Below the pieces are notes generated by a model. That model was not told where the DNA came from and ran no database searches. It saw nothing but the letters and a program-made list of their open reading frames with translations. From assembly GCA_002270565.1 (NCBI GenBank), contig NQMI01000085.1:20766-84765 (forward strand): a stretch of DNA of 64,000 nucleotides, read 5' to 3'. Positions 34,008 to 45,191 of the stretch are shown piece by piece (position 1 is the stretch's first letter; each line of letters opens with the position of its first letter). Both the position numbers and the translations under genes were made by a program. This stretch comes from Stenocarpella maydis (taxonomy: Eukaryota; Ascomycota; Sordariomycetes; Diaporthales; Diaporthaceae).

Positions 34008-37000
34008 TCAGAACATCTTCCTCATGCATGCGTAAACACCACCATCGGAATTGTGAAGAAATTGTCCACCCGCAGCATATTCGTCGGGACTGTCTGTGAA
34101 AAGGTCATCATTTGGGCCCACGCTGTTGGTAAGTACCTCGAACATCCTAGACATCTCGGCCCGCAGGCGCAGGCCATTCTTCATCTCCTCGCCATCTACA
34201 GGCGAGGGACCGTGACCTCGTGCGCCGCCGGCCGCAGTTGCATGTGGTGATGCTCGTCCACCATGTGGTGTGATGCTGCCCAGTCGGGTTGAGGCAAGAC
34301 TGGGTCCCTTGCACCCAGGAGCAATCCCCGGGCTCGGTGTAGCTCGCTGCCCGACACCGGCGCTGACAATGGAGCTGTGGCGGCCAGCAAGGGGCGCATC
34401 AAGCGGTGCCTGCCCTCCACGCGACATTCGCGCCATCCCGGCCATCGTCAATGCTGCCATCTCCCGCTGCCGTGGATCATCGCTCTTGTCGGCGAGGCTA
34501 AGCCCGGGCGGCGCGCATGCCCTGAGTTCCTTGACGGTCTTCCAGAGGCGCTGGCTAACGTGGCTTTTGACCGACATATCCTCGACAAGCACCATGGACA
34601 TGTTGAACTCCTCCCGGCATTGAGCGCTGAAAATCTCGGGGTGATGGGTTGATGCAAGAAAAAGACAGGCGATGGCCGAGGTTAGGAAGTGGTGGTAGAA
34701 CACCTGGATACGGCGGTACACGTCCGTATGCGTGTTGAGGAGGCTGAGATACCGTATCGTCTCCTTGGCGAGATCGACGACGAGTTGGGCAAGATCGCGA
34801 TTCTGTGCAATGCTGTGGCCAGAATGGAGAATAGGCGTGTACAGCCAGATGCGGATCTGTCACGTCAGTTGGGTTGCGATAACTTTCAGCCTGGAGAAGA
34901 TCCTACCTGGTTCAGCCTCAGCCTCGTCCAGATCTGGAGGCGGTCAATGTCATAGCTGGATGTTCCTGGTATGGGTATTTGTGTTGTGAGACCGTCGATC
35001 TTGATCTCCTCCGGAACCGTGTCATACCAATCCAGTATTTCTTGGTCTAACCTCTCAAAAAGACTGGGCTGCATTTCGTCAAGATATATGGGGTCGTAGC
35101 AGTCAACAAGCTGCCAAACTCTGGCGCCCAACCTTGAGAAGGCGATCATTGATTTGAGATAGGGGTACTCGTCCTACAAGACCAATGAGCATAGGTTTGA
35201 CGATAGTGTAGGAGCCCGAAGGTTAGAGAAGCGGGATATGGGCCGGGGGGGNNNNNNGGGGGGGGGGGGTGCAGGAAGCATCATCTCGGAACAGGGGGTG
35301 CAACACTCACAGGGTATGGAAGTCTTTTGTCTATCTTGTCGTCGTGGACAACGAAGGGGAGTCCTGTGCCGAAGCTCCACCGACGATCGAGTACGTATGC
35401 AGACCAGAACGTGTTGACGGCGTTTTTGCGGTCCTGTTCCTGGTCCATTGCCTCGATAACATCCCTCCGATGAATGCCCAGCTCGAAGCACAGGCGAGTG
35501 ACCTGGCCCATGACCCTCCAGGCCAAGGACTCGTCGTTGGAGAGGAATCTATAGCCACCGACGAGGGCTAGGAACGGCAGGTTGGTTATTTTACTTTCGT
35601 CGCTCATGAGCATTCTGTCTACGGTAGGTTGCATGCTCTCCCACAGCTGGAGGGCCTTTGCGCTATAGCCATGGCCTTCGACGACCAGGGCGCAGCACAT
35701 GATAATTTTGAGTTCGAAGGTCTTGATGTCGGCAACTCCCTCATCATGGCCGATTCCCTGGGGGGCGAGCCCGTGCTTTCTGCTGGCTTCCATCCAGTCG
35801 GCGAGGAAATTGGCATGGCTCACAACGTTGTTGATATTGACAACAGGGTACATGATGCCCACCTCCTCCTCGTGAAGCCGGCACAACCGTACCATCTCCT
35901 TCCTGTCAAAGCCCCAGAGAGGGTCTGGCGGGCGTTCCCTGGGCATTTCGGTGACAAGGGGCCAATGGGGGTAGGGTGATGGAGCCGGAGAGTCTTCGAT
36001 CATGGGTCCGTTGTCCTCGTTGCCTTCGGCGGCGGCGGCAGCATAACGCGCACTAGGTACCCACTTCATCTTATGCAGGGTGTTCCTTGCGACGTCTACG
36101 GTGAATGCGGCGCTCGTTGGGCCCCGGAAGGAGGGCGGCGGGCGGGACGGCCCCAGGTTCTGCCTGTGGACGGAGGACATGGTGGCTGTAGATGACGGGG
36201 TAACGGCGGCGCTGTTGGGGAAGGGCAGGCCTCGGTCTTGGATGGGAGCGAGGTGGAGCGTCTCCTGCTTGAGGGCGTTCAGGGACTGAAACAGGGTGTC
36301 GACCTGCTCCTGGAGGCGGGCGACATTGTCTCGCATGTCCCTGAACTCTTCCGAGTCCTTGAAATTGTTTGAGCAGCAATTTGGGGCATACTGGCAGGCG
36401 AGGTTGAGGTTGCCACAGCGTTGACAGGGGGTCTCGCCATTGCACTTGATCTTGCGCCGCTTGCACTCATTGCTGCGTTGGTAAGAGAGTAGATGTTAGC
36501 CTGGTGTGCTTCTGACCTGTCTGATGTCCCGCAGACTCGTTCCGTTGCTCACACGGGCGGGCCCCGGGTGGGCTGGGGCTTCTTGGGTCGTGCATTCGGT
36601 ACATACCAGGCGATGGAGATGTACTATGGAGGGGCCAAAGAAGCAACGGTTAGCAAGGCCAGATAGAGTTGCAGAAGCCACGGGCACGGGCACGGGCTAG
36701 GGCTAGGGCTGGGGTTGGTTACCCTGTTCCTCTTGCTCCTCTGCTGCCTCTGCGACGAGTCGTCGCCGCTGACGGAGTCGTTGAGCTTCCGCTTCGCCCC
36801 GGCGCCACCCCCAGCAGGCGCAGCAGTACCACCGGCAGCAGTACCGGCAGCACCAGCACGGTGAGCCGAGGCGCGGCCAGGGGTAGAGACAGGCGAGGAG
36901 TGGTTCCTCGCAGGAGCAGGCTGGGGGTTGTGGTTTGGGCCAAAGGTGGTGAGAGGCGAATGGTGTGCGGAATTGCTTCCGACGGCGGAAACAGACGAGG

Positions 37001-37169
37001 CAGCGCTCTGGCTGGGATGACGTGGAGGGCCAGGGCCTACAGCTGCTGCCACCAGTCCAGCCATGTGTGGTGTTGGTGTTTGGGGTTGTGCAGTTGGCGA
37101 TGCAGCTGACGGAAAGGCTCCTGGGAGAAAAGACCGGAGGTCGCTGACCTGGGTTTCCAGATGCTCCAT
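34008..37169 (-). CDS. Zn2Cys6 fungal-type transcription factor, ~913 aa
   Basis: Exons 37169-36723, 36623-36607 (17 nt), 36472-35311, 35173-34907 and 34856-34008 give an exact frame. The N-terminus is low-complexity (Ser/Pro/Ala, then KRKLNDSVSGDD and basic KRNR). The 17-nt microexon encodes YISIA plus part of the first Cys. The zinc cluster follows with spacing C-x2-C-x6-C-x5-C-x2-C-x6-C (CNECKRRKIKC, then CQRC). A coiled coil follows (RDNVARLQEQVDTLFQSLNA). The fungal-specific middle homology domain runs from about residue 320, including FELKIIMCCALVVEGHG and VTRLCFELGIHRRD. RLRLNQIRIWLYTPIL and a disordered C-terminal part come next. The start is the first in-frame ATG; a further upstream exon is possible. 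The intron at 35310-35174 holds a 6-base gap (35252-35257). I infer a nuclear regulator, target unknown. Confidence 0.88.
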
Positions 37170-39472
37170 GTTCTTGACCTTGACCTCTGATGGTGCGCCC
37201 CCGACATTGTTATTTCCATGATTGAGAAATGAGGGACACGGACTGGGAAGGCCATCCTGGGGGGGATGGGAATTTTGGGGGGAATGGGCAATTCGGCTCA
37301 CTTCTGCTGTTCTGGGGGTACGGGGGTACCTCCCTCACCTCCCAGCCCCCTCCCCTCACCCTGCCTACCTACCTACTTACCCGGGTACTTAGGGTATGTA
37401 TGGTAGGTACATATGTAAATACCCCGTACCCTAGGTAGGCAGTGTATCTATGTACCTATGTACCTACCGCCCCCCCCCCCAACTCACATACACAGACGCG
37501 GAAACTAGCTAGGGGAAGACACTCTCTCCCACCCCCCTTCCAGCCCTACCTAGCAGCCTAGACGACCTGACGGCCCAGACAGCTACGCTAGTGTATAGAC
37601 TGCTGCCCTGGGCGGAACAGCTCTCTCTGTGCTGTGTCTCTGTCTATCTCCTTCGTGCGTGCGTGTGCCTCCCTGGTCAAGATCCCCCCTGCACTGCAGG
37701 CTCAATCCTCCATTCCATCGTCTCACTTATTACCCCGACATCAGTCTCAACCCAACAAATTCCTCTCTTCCGCACTCGTGTCTCGGCGCACAACATGCCA
37801 GTGCCCTGTATCGTATTACGGCGAGACAAAATAAGGCCAGCAGTGGGCAACCAGTCGCATGGCAACCCGTCAAATCCACCACCGCTTCAGAGGCACGGCC
37901 TCTCTGCAGACGTGTACTTGTTTATTATCGATCGCCACAGAAGCAAGGGATGCATAACAGCCCGCGGTGGCGGAAATGCCTCTGAGACCCGCACAGCGAT
38001 TATGCAGATATCCCCCCGCGGAGAAGACACGTCCAATTTCATCTTTCCATCTGCCAGTCGGTCAGTCGATCAGTCTGCCAGTTCTGCCTGACCCCGCTCC
38101 ATGGTGATGTGGCTCCCCCCTCCTGCAGGACAATCCTCGCCCTCGTCGCCCATTCTGTCAACCACTTCGTCAACTGTCCTTGATAATATCACTTCTCAAA
38201 AAGAGAAAAAAAGAAAAAACAGGGGGCGGTGGGGAGGTCATGAGGTGGTATGGATGCCTCTACTTGCTTCCCCGAAAACCGGCAATCCTAACAAGCCGGC
38301 TTAAGGCCTGGTGCTCTTAATCTCTTTTTGCCAGCAGACCTTACTGGTCCAACCCCCATCCAGTGTGCCGTGCGCTGGGCAAGGGGGCGGTTGGGGGAGG
38401 GGGTGTGTCAAACAACTACAATAGAGATCTCGAATACTGCCTTCAGTGGCCAGTCGTGATTGACAAAACCTCCCAGCCCAAACACAGGTGTATGCAGCAA
38501 GTGTTGCCTGACAAGCCAGCTGCAGTGGTAGGGGGACTACAGATGGTACCATATCGGTGGCGCTAAACGTCTCGATCGTGGACAGCCTTTACCGCCGCCC
38601 CGTTCACGATCAGACATATTGCCTCAACCCAACCCCACCCCCTCGCAGCTTCTAAACGCTCAGAAGCCACTGACATCAATATCGCTGGCAGCACACGTGG
38701 ATGGGCTTCAGGAGAGCCTTCTCGTGGTTGGCATTGGAGTGATGCGATCGCGACAATGGAAGAATGTCAGCCACAATGTCTTGGTCGATATTCGGAGGAA
38801 CGGGCAGACCTGGAACGTAGTGGCGTCCCTCCCGTAATCCAGATCTTCAAGGTCATGAAGAACTCCCGATAGCATTCGCGATCGTGACAAGGGCGTCAAA
38901 AATCTCACGACTCTGAAAGCTCGACATGGGGGGTTCTTTTCTCGCCTACAGGTCCTGGCGGGCCGGTGGACAGGGCACATTGTGCTTGGCCTGAGTGGTA
39001 CAGGACAGACTTTGATACTGACTTTATCATTCTTCTCTCTAAATTCCAACACTCGGCTTGAATACTTGCCGCGGTGGCAACGGAGGCGATGGTCTCTCCC
39101 ATCACGGAGGTCGTCGCCCCTCGTCTCCCGGGCAAGTACCAAGCACACAAGGCCCACCTTGCCTTGAGAGGGATAACCACGACTGCTTGGGAGGCCCAAA
39201 CAGCGGGAAATACAGGATGCCATCGTTGCCCTGCCAAACGATCAACTGTGATCGAATGCCCGTCATGTAAACCCACCCAAGTCTTGACCGGGCCATTTTG
39301 TAGCAACAGCATAGCGAGCAGAGACCAGCGTCGCCCACTCGTCGCCATGCATTGACGCCATCATCACTCTTGCCACCGAGGCGCATCATGCCAGCCCTCC
39401 TCGACATGATCCTCCCTTGCTTCCTTCCTCGCCAACCACATCCAGAGGAGTCAATGGTGGCCACGACAGAAG
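37170..39472. other. Upstream region of the transcription factor and 3' flank of the dehydratase
   Basis: Includes a microsatellite-like zone (about 37370-37470) rich in TACCTA/TAGGTA and a C run near 37470. Frames of 60-170 codons are present on both strands with no motif; those at 37591-38091 and 38708-39521 overlap one another in several frames and look spurious. A 5' untranslated region with unrecognised exons of the regulator could lie here. Confidence 0.4.
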
Positions 39473-40834
39473 CTAGATCTTGACTCCCTCCAGGATAGGC
39501 TTGGCCTCGTCGCTCTGCCACCAGCTGACGCCGGGCTCGCCGGGGAAGGTGAACTTGTCCATGCTATCGGGCTTCATCTCAACGCTGTAGCCCGGTTCCA
39601 TGGGGGTCTGGTAGTACCCGTCCTTGATGACGGAGGGGTGCAGGAAGTGCTCGTGCAGGTGGTCGACGTACTCGAGCACCGACAGCTTGCCGGTGACGAC
39701 GACGTAGTCGATGGTGCTCAGGTGCTGCGTGTACTCTGGCAGGCCGACGCCGCCCGAGTGGGGCACGATGGGAACGCCGTACTTCCTCGCCATGAGCAGC
39801 ACGGCCAGCACCTCGTTGACGCCGCCCATACGGCACGCGTCGATCTGGCAGACGTCGATGGCGCCGCTGACGATGAGCTGCTTGAAGATGACGCGGTTCT
39901 GGCACATCTCGCCCGTGGCGACGCCGATGCCGTACGGCCTGAGCGCGTCGCGCACCGCCTTGTGGCCCAGGATGTCGTCGGGCGACGTCGGCTCCTCGAT
40001 GAACCACGGCCTGAACTCCTTGAGCTCCTTCATGTAGTCGATGGCCTCGGGCACCGACCAGACCTGGTTGGCGTCCACCATGAGCACGTTGCCCTTGTCG
40101 TAGCCGATGATCTCGCGCGCGATCGACAGCCGCTGCCGGTCCTGCTCAATGCTGCCGCCCACCTTGAGCTTGAAGTGCCGGTACCCCTTGGACAGCGTCT
40201 CCTTGAGCAGCGCCTTCATCTTGTCCTCGCCGTAGCCCAGCCAGCCCGCAGACGTCGTGTACGCCGGCACCGCCCGCGAGTTCTCCGCCTCCTTGATGCG
40301 CTCCGCCTTGCCCACCTCCGACTCCCTGAGCAGCGCCACCGCCTCCTCGGGCGTGATGGCGTCCGTGATGTACCGGAAGTCGATGCACCGCACAAACTCC
40401 TCGGGCGACATCTCGGCCACGATACGCCACACCGGCTTGCCCAGCACCTTGGCCCACAGGTCCCAGATGGCGTTGACCACGGCACCCAGCGCGAGGTGGA
40501 TCACGCCCTTCTCCGGGCCGATCCACCGCAGCTGCGAATCGTTGACCAGGTGCCGCCACGTCCTGCCCCAGTCGGCCACGAGCTCGCTGAGCTTCTTGCC
40601 CTTGATGCGGTCCGCCACGTGGTGGATGGCCGCGCAGACGATGTCGTTGCCGCGCCCGATGGTGAAGGTCATGCCGTGGCCCGTGAACCTGTCGTCCGAC
40701 GTGGCCAGGATGCAGTAGGCGGACGAGTAGTCGCCGGCGGCGTTCATGGCATCACTGCCGGTCTTGTCGAGGGACGTGGGGAAGCGGACATCCCGCGTCG
40801 TCCAGCCGGTGATGGTGATATCTGTGGACCCCAT
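39473..40834 (-). CDS. L-fuconate dehydratase (enolase superfamily), 453 aa
   Basis: The enzyme dehydrates L-fuconate to 2-keto-3-deoxy-L-fuconate in L-fucose catabolism, in the cytosol, with Mg2+. The gene is a single exon. The start chosen is the ATG that opens MGSTDITITGW; the frame is open further upstream, but that extension lies in simple sequence and does not resemble the family. Length is close to the ~440 aa usual for the family. Motifs of the mandelate racemase/muconate lactonizing branch are present in order. These are RHFKLKVGG (acid/base Lys), MVDANQVW and FIEEPTSPDD (metal ligands), GVATGEMCQNR (third ligand), and VPHSGGVGLPEY (His). The name rests on the pattern ARKYGVPIVPHSGGVGL with a long C-terminal region; other sugar-acid dehydratases remain possible. 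No introns. Confidence 0.85.
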   Translation of the reverse strand: MGSTDITITGWTTRDVRFPTSLDKTGSDAMNAAGDYSSAYCILATSDDRFTGHGMTFTIGRGNDIVCAAIHHVADRIKGKKLSELVADWGRTWRHLVNDSQLRWIGPEKGVIHLALGAVVNAIWDLWAKVLGKPVWRIVAEMSPEEFVRCIDFRYITDAITPEEAVALLRESEVGKAERIKEAENSRAVPAYTTSAGWLGYGEDKMKALLKETLSKGYRHFKLKVGGSIEQDRQRLSIAREIIGYDKGNVLMVDANQVWSVPEAIDYMKELKEFRPWFIEEPTSPDDILGHKAVRDALRPYGIGVATGEMCQNRVIFKQLIVSGAIDVCQIDACRMGGVNEVLAVLLMARKYGVPIVPHSGGVGLPEYTQHLSTIDYVVVTGKLSVLEYVDHLHEHFLHPSVIKDGYYQTPMEPGYSVEMKPDSMDKFTFPGEPGVSWWQSDEAKPILEGVKI

Positions 40835-42377
40835 TGTGACGGCAGCGATGTATATATTAAATACTGTAGGGGAGCAAGGACTGGAGAAAGGCGGGGGGGG
40901 GTTCAATATGTAGTGTGAGTGCGTGGTGAGTAGTGTATGTAGAATTATAGTAATTTTTTCAGCACAAAATAAATGTGAGTGCAGAATGGAGAATGGAGAA
41001 TGGAGTATGAAGGATGGAGGATGGAGGATGGTGCAAGCGCAGCCATGAACAGGCATGAACAGGTGGGTAAACGCCAATGTATGTGCACATACACACTTGC
41101 AGCAGCAAGACCAGGTCTAAGTCCAAATCCGAATCCAACTCAGGATTTGTGTGTGGTGGACGTGATGTGCTGCTGCTGCTGCTTGTGTGCAAGTACCCAG
41201 GTAGCTAGCTAAGGTGAGGTAAGATAGTGTAACCGTTTGCACCACTCGTGCCTGAAACAGGTTTCTCCTTCCTTCCTTTTTTTTGCGCCCACCCATGCCT
41301 TCCTTCTTCCTCTTATAGATTGTCAGTCAGTCAATTGACCAGCCAGCCTCCTGCCAGCAAGGCCATGCGCTGCCCGTGAATCAATCGCTTCACATGCAAT
41401 GGGCTGACAGCAGCTCGGGGAATTTCGTGCAGAGGACTGGCCTGAGGGGTAACCCTAAACCCGTCCCAGCAACTTAGACTCCCTAGGTACAAAGAAGCAG
41501 CGTTGGTGACTACTTCAGCAGCTCATCCGAGCGGCCCCAGACAAGGCAGGCGATGACGTCGATCTCACAACCGCCCTCGACAAGTAGTGTAGCCTACCTA
41601 CTAGGCCTGCCTCTCTACTCCGGATATCACCATCACACACCACCTAGGTTGGTAGGTACCTAGTCTGCTTCGTTCCTGTCCTTGGCACTCGTCATTCACG
41701 ACTGCGGCTGCTCCCCAGCACCCGACACTGGTGCCACATGCATCAACCAGTACCAGACTAGAAAACCACAGTAGACTGACTATATATATATATATACATA
41801 TATATACACACATATATATACACACATATATATACACACATATATATACACACATATATATACACACAGACAGGACAAGGCATCGCATCGCACCGCATCA
41901 GATCAGATCAGCCATCTTTGGGGGCCCCGCCTCACGAGTGGACATCGCAATGTTGGAATTGCTCAGCGTCTGCTCCTGGGGCTACTAACACTTATTCGCC
42001 CGAGATCACGCAGCCTGCTGTTAACAAACACTGTCCCCGACCTCGAAGGCACCAGGCCTAGAGTAAGTACCCAGGTACTCCAGCGTACATAATTGGGGAG
42101 GGGCGGTCAGGTCAATCAAGCTGCCCCGGGAGGGGGGATGCTCCATCTTGTGCCTCCCCGTTGTCGAGTCGGAAACGCGCCTCGACTCGCCATGCCTGCC
42201 TGTGCCATGTGTCGTCTCTAACAAACCCTCTCCTGTGTCTGGCATTGACAACACACCACAACCACAGCCACCTCTGCCTGTCTTCCTGTCTCCCTCTCCC
42301 CCCTCTCCCCTTTTCCACGTTGATCAAATATATCGAATCGACAACCCATCCTGCTCAAACACACAACCACCGCCATC
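40835..42377. other. Divergent promoter region with simple repeats
   Basis: The fuconate dehydratase and the GLTP gene diverge from this region. It contains GGATGGA/GAATGGA-type repeats (40983-41030), a TA/CA microsatellite (41780-41868) and CCTAGGTA-like sequence near 41640-41665. Pyrimidine-rich DNA precedes the GLTP ATG, as is common in highly expressed fungal genes. Confidence 0.5.
41780..41868. repeat. Compound TA/CA microsatellite with ~16-bp period
   Basis: Alternating blocks of TATATATA and CACACA repeat with a period of about 16 bp. ORFs read through it on both strands encode only Tyr/Ile/Val/Cys simple sequence and are not genes. Confidence 0.85.
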
Positions 42378-43216
42378 ATGTCTGCCCCCGTCATCCCCCC
42401 CGGTGGCACCTTCTTCGACGCCAACACCTTCAAGCGATCCTTCGTTGACGTCCCCATTGATGCCGAAAAGAACAATGCCATTGCCACCAAGGAGTTTATC
42501 GAGGCTGCCGAGTCCCTGACCCCCATCTTTGGCACGTCGCCCCTGGATACCAACCCAACGACCCTCGCTCCCTGAAGCTAACCGCCTTGCCGCCAGACCT
42601 CCTCGGCCCCACCACATTCTCTCTCGTCAAGAACGACATGAACGGCAACATCACCGTGCGCACACCATCCCTTCCCCGCTGAACCAACCCAAGGCGACCA
42701 CACGTGCCACTGCTGACTGCATCCTCACGCCAGAAAATAAACCAGCGCTACACAGAGGCTCCTGCAGAGTCCGCTACCCTGCAGGAGCTGGTCGTCAACG
42801 AGCTCAAGACCAAGAAGCACGTCGCAACAGAGGGCCTCTTGTGGCTGACCCGGTGCGTTCCCTGCCAGCGCCCCCCTCTTGTTCACCTGGCCCTGTGCTG
42901 ATATACAGCGCTGCAACACAGGGGCCTCGAGTTCATGTGTCTCGCCCTCAACGCCAACGTCAACAACAAGAGCGAAGAGCTCGCCACCTCCTTCCGCAAC
43001 GCCTACGGCACCACCCTCAAGCCTCACCACAGCTTCGTCGTAAAGCCCCTCTTCAGTGCCGCCATGAGCGCATGCCCCGCCCGCAACGACTTCTACAACA
43101 AGCTGGGAGATGACGAGGCAAAGGTCAACGAGCTCATGCAGCAGTACCTGGGCGCCCTGGACAAGATCGTTGGCATCCTCAAGGCCTTTGTCAACAGCAA
43201 GGAGGCAAAGTGGTAG
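42378..43216 (+). CDS. Glycolipid transfer protein (GLTP family), 208 aa
   Basis: GLTP proteins carry glycosphingolipids between membranes in the cytosol. Exons 42378-42531, 42597-42655, 42734-42852 and 42922-43216 give an exact frame. The family's glycolipid head-group residues are visible: KNDMNGNI (Asp and Asn), WLTRGLEF (Trp) and LKPHHSFVVKPLF (His). The C-terminus is helical, and length matches the ~200-210 aa norm. The first intron starts with GC (42532, GCACGT): only that donor gives the expected Asp-Leu-Leu-Gly after PIF, so it is a GC-AG intron. Promoter sequence is pyrimidine-rich. It ends 174 bp from the convergent aminotransferase gene. Confidence 0.92.
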
Positions 43217-43389
43217 ATGCCCATTGTGCGCCTGTATCTCCTCCATCCCCTGGCTCCAAGGGGGACAAATGTCCTCTGCTCATAGAAACGAGTGAGAGTC
43301 CGTGTGTGGCCAAGTCAGTCACGCAACATTTATTGGCCGGGGCACCCTGCCCCGATGAATCTACAAGCGCAGTCTCGTCTTCATTCCGC

Positions 43390-45191
43390 CTAGCTATCTA
43401 GGGAGAGATCCATATCCATGCAGAGCCCCATTGTTCCAGGCGACATGTCGAGACAGCCCTGACCTAGAGACCGCCATCGCCCGTACTCCCTCCTCGCCAC
43501 CCTGTCACACACCGACTTGAGCGTCTCGCCAGCCCACTCAAAGTCGTCCATGTCCAAGTAAACTTGAGCGCTTAGGCGGGCCCAGAACCTCCCGCCGTGG
43601 TAGAACAGCGGGATGAAGGTCTGGTAGTCATCCACAAGGATCTTTGTCATCCACTCCCAGATCCTCTGGGCATCACCACGCGGCATCACCACATCTCCCG
43701 CTCTCCTCTGTATCACAGCATCCTCATACCCTGCCACCACTGAGCTCGAAGGTGATGCAGCGCCCCCCTGAGCCGCCCCCTGCCCTGCTTGGGTCTCTCC
43801 ATTGCTGTCCACGACCAGCGGCATTGCAACATTGACCATGGCACACCCTGTGAAGCCGTCTCCGTGCTTGTGCCCCAGGACCCACGTTCCGAGCTTCTCC
43901 GAGACCTTGGCCCCGCCTTCCCTTGCCAGGGACCGCATGTATGCCTGGATCCTCACCTCACCACCCAACACCTTCTCGCGGAACTCGAGGGCGTCCTTTA
44001 CACAGAGATATGGCGAGTTATCTAAAGTGCCCACATACTCAAAGGCGCTCACAAACACGCTCCTGGCGCTCGCCGGTGGCGGGTTCGCCCTCGGCCCGGC
44101 GGCGGGGAGCGGCACGTAGCCGTGGGAAGTTGGCACGGTCGAGCGGATCAGGTGCTGGTTGCGCTTGGGCACGTAGAACACGGCACACCCGCGCGGGACG
44201 AGGAGCCACTTGTGGCAGTTGGACACGAAAAAGTCCGGGTCCAGGGCCGTCATGTCCAGCTCTAACATGCCGATCCCCTGGGCACCGTCTACTACGGATA
44301 GAATCCCCAGCTCGCGGCACGCGCTGACCAGTTCCTTGTAAGGGAAACACACGCCGGGCACCGACGAGACCACGTCAAAGACCGCGACGCGGGGTCTCTT
44401 GAGCTGGCGGCTCTCTTGGACTGCTCGCCTAAACTTGGTGATGATGGCGTCGTCCGAGATGGGATATCTTAGTTGGACAGACCTGCTGGACACCCTCCCG
44501 TACGACGAGTCAACGACATACTGCACTGTCTTCCCAATGCCGCCGTAGATGGTACTGAAATGGATGATCTCGTCCTTCCCATCCTCTGACCAGAGCAGGT
44601 TGCGCAGGACTTGTGAGCGTGCGACCAAGAGGCGTCAGTCCTGGAATGCCAACACAGAAGCGGGATAGAAGCTCCCCTCTGGGCTCTCCGCCGCACCGGT
44701 GCGCGGGAGGCTCACCTGTATTCAAGCCGACGGTAGCATTAGCCACGAAGACGACCTCGTCCACAGACGGTGCGTTGACGAGCCTCGCGGCGGCCTTGCG
44801 GTTCTCGTCCAGCAGGGCAGGAAAGTCGTACCGGATGAACTGATCAGGTCGGCGCTCGTGGAGGTTCTGGTAGTGCCGCAGCCTGTTTTGGATTTCGACG
44901 GGGATGGTGCCAAATGAGCCATGGTTCAGGTTATCTGATGTTTGCTGCTCAGCTGCCGCAGCGCCCAAAGTGGTGCATTCTCAGCCACACCCCCAAAAAC
45001 ATCTGACGATACATAGGAGGCTGTGGAGTAGGAGACCTCTACTGACGATAATCCGGGTCAAGAAGGAACTCGCTTTCCCGAAGGCTCTTGCCGAAGTCCC
45101 GGGGCAGCTTGTGCCGACGGTCTGACCCGCCGGGGCCCCCTTCGGGAGTTGACCGTAAGCTCTGGGTGCGTGTTGCTATTGTTCGCGTCAT
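43390..45191 (-). CDS. PLP-dependent class V aminotransferase-like protein, 527 aa
   Basis: This is the fold-type I family of cysteine desulfurase and isopenicillin N epimerase-like enzymes. Exons 45191-45047, 44934-44716 and 44609-43390 give an exact frame; introns are 112 and 106 bp, and the first donor (GTCAGT) is weak. Visible are FLLDPDY and [11 protein letters not shown] at the N-terminus, [17 protein letters not shown], then [12 protein letters not shown]. Further on come [12 protein letters not shown] (Asp contacts the PLP nitrogen) and [17 protein letters not shown] with the Schiff-base Lys. The C-terminal domain includes [15 protein letters not shown]. Usual length is ~420-460 aa; the extra length lies in a Gln/Gly/Ala/Ser insertion near residues 390-420. 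The substrate cannot be told from sequence. Confidence 0.87.

Noticed and set aside
35252..35257. Possible biological G-quadruplex next to the N run
   Set aside because: The G run borders an assembly gap of unknown bases in an intron; its true length is unknown.
36690..36720. GGGCTAGGGCTAGGG sequence resembling telomere repeats
   Set aside because: Only two or three imperfect units inside a modelled intron of the regulator; fungal telomere arrays are longer and TTAGGG-based.
39638..40918. 426-codon plus-strand ORF opposite the fuconate dehydratase
   Set aside because: Antisense shadow caused by strong third-position GC bias; no domain.
41601..41988. ORFs of 85-95 codons across the TA/CA repeat
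   Set aside because: Encoded by microsatellite sequence on both strands; simple-sequence protein.
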